Part shown: positions 63,408 to 64,000 of the stretch, one piece after another | Numbering within the stretch: the stretch's first letter is position 1 | Layout: each line of letters opens with the position of its first letter | Assembly: GCF_039994875.1 (NCBI RefSeq) | Contig: NZ_CP121196.1 | Span: 3,658,001 to 3,722,000, forward strand | Reading direction: 5' to 3' | DNA length: 64,000 nucleotides | Origin: Telmatobacter sp. DSM 110680 | GTDB lineage: Bacteria > Acidobacteriota > Terriglobia > Terriglobales > Acidobacteriaceae | The notes under the pieces: generated by a model | The model's database searches: none | What the model saw: the letters and a program-made list of their open reading frames with translations, nothing else | What the model was told of the DNA's origin: nothing | Made by a program: the position numbers and the translations under genes

Positions 63408-64000
63408 TCACACCGCTACCACTGCTTTTCTCCCTCGCATCTTCTCCACTACAAACACCGCCACGCCCGTACCCACTAGCACCAGCGTCGCCCCCAGCAC
63501 CTTGGCCACTGCCAGCGGCTTGTTCGTTTCCTCGCTGCCCGGAATCACGCAAAGCACAATCGTGATCGCCGTACTCGCCAGCCCAACCGATGCCAGAGCC
63601 ATCGCCACCGGCCTGCCTCCCGGAACGCGCCGTACCTCCGGCCCTACCGCTCTGCTCTGTAGCTTGATCATCGCGGAAAACAAAAACAGGTAAGGCAGAA
63701 ACAGCGCGATCACGCCCATGCTCACCAGCACGTCGTAAGCTCCGCGCACTGTGGTGCCCGCCTGTCCCAGCAACGCCACCACTATGCCCGCCGCGCCGTA
63801 CACAGCAATCGCCACCCACGGCGTGCGGAAGCGCGCGTGAACTCGTCCGAAAGCCGACGGCAGATAGCGATCAACGCCCGCCACAAACGGCAGACGCGCC
63901 GTCGATGAAAGATTTCCTGCCGCACTGCCTACTGCGTTCAGCCCCACCAGCAGTGCCATCGGCGCCAGCAGCCATCCCACGCCAAGGCGCTCGCACAGCA
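63408..64000 (-). CDS. Amino-acid permease (APC family), partial
   Basis: C-terminal part of an APC-type transporter; the frame is still open at the right edge, so the start is outside the window. About 197 residues are visible, with five hydrophobic segments. The conserved NLSSTARLPFVAGVDRYLPSAF-type loop (reported here as NLSSTARLPFVAGVD and RYLPSAF) corresponds to the segment after helix 8, with FLPYLFLFSAMIKLQ at helix 10. It ends with a basic tail (MRGRKAVVAV). It may import histidine or another amino acid given the hut genes next to it, but this is a guess. Confidence 0.85.
   Translation of the reverse strand, partial: LCERLGVGWLLAPMALLVGLNAVGSAAGNLSSTARLPFVAGVDRYLPSAFGRVHARFRTPWVAIAVYGAAGIVVALLGQAGTTVRGAYDVLVSMGVIALFLPYLFLFSAMIKLQSRAVGPEVRRVPGGRPVAMALASVGLASTAITIVLCVIPGSEETNKPLAVAKVLGATLVLVGTGVAVFVVEKMRGRKAVVAV

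Overview
The window looks like a chromosomal segment of an acidobacterium (Acidobacteriota, probably class Terriglobia). The grounds are an Oar-type TonB-dependent receptor with an N-terminal carboxypeptidase-regulatory-like domain, a membrane-spanning winged-helix regulator with a beta-propeller, a large hopanoid locus with hpnJ, and a GC-rich third codon position. Several families of palindromic intergenic repeats recur in the gaps. These are inferences from content; no database search was possible. No rRNA, tRNA, CRISPR array or intact mobile element was seen.

Layout. 0-19 kb is mostly housekeeping and stress genes: gltB, two tandem diguanylate cyclases, a long-chain acyl-CoA synthetase, a phosphofructokinase whose residues point to pyrophosphate use, a GNAT acetyltransferase, a SulP transporter, methylmalonyl-CoA decarboxylase, two rubrerythrins, the fluoride channel fluC behind a fluoride riboswitch with its own promoter, and the ABC-F protein ybiT. 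19.7-23.2 kb is the TonB-dependent receptor, preceded by a long leader and a hairpin. 23.4-25.9 kb holds queE-queC and a secreted TPR protein.

26-36.6 kb is the hopanoid locus. A tightly overlapping plus-strand run (hpnA, hpnG, two zinc-dependent dehydrogenases) is followed by hpnC-hpnD and hpnE, with repeat elements as the only long spacers. Converging on it from the minus strand are hpnJ, a pair of half-size EamA transporters and a small protein resembling a colicin-immunity protein. The second dehydrogenase carries five 11-residue repeats at its N-terminus that look like a synuclein-style membrane-binding helix. This is the most unusual protein feature in the window. The cyclase hpnF/shc and the adenosyl transferase hpnH are not here.

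36.6-40.7 kb holds an adaptor-TPR-TolC efflux operon without its inner-membrane pump, and queF. 40.7-45.4 kb looks like an accessory patch: the decayed end of an IS66 transposase, a CadC-like regulator, a divergent secreted repeat protein and an 800-base gene-free stretch. 45.5-57.4 kb contains an MFS transporter with a GT2 glycosyltransferase, several secreted proteins, ispG, an SDR, a CpsB-type PHP phosphatase, purQ and a GH31 glycosidase. 57.5-63.2 kb carries histidine breakdown: ftcD on the minus strand, hutU and hutI on the plus strand, with hutH absent. An amino-acid permease runs off the right edge.

Three intergenic repeat families are interleaved through the window: five copies of a ~72-bp hairpin element with a compensatory stem change, four copies of a ~50-bp inverted repeat, and three copies of a bipartite palindrome element. 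All copies found lie in the same orientation.
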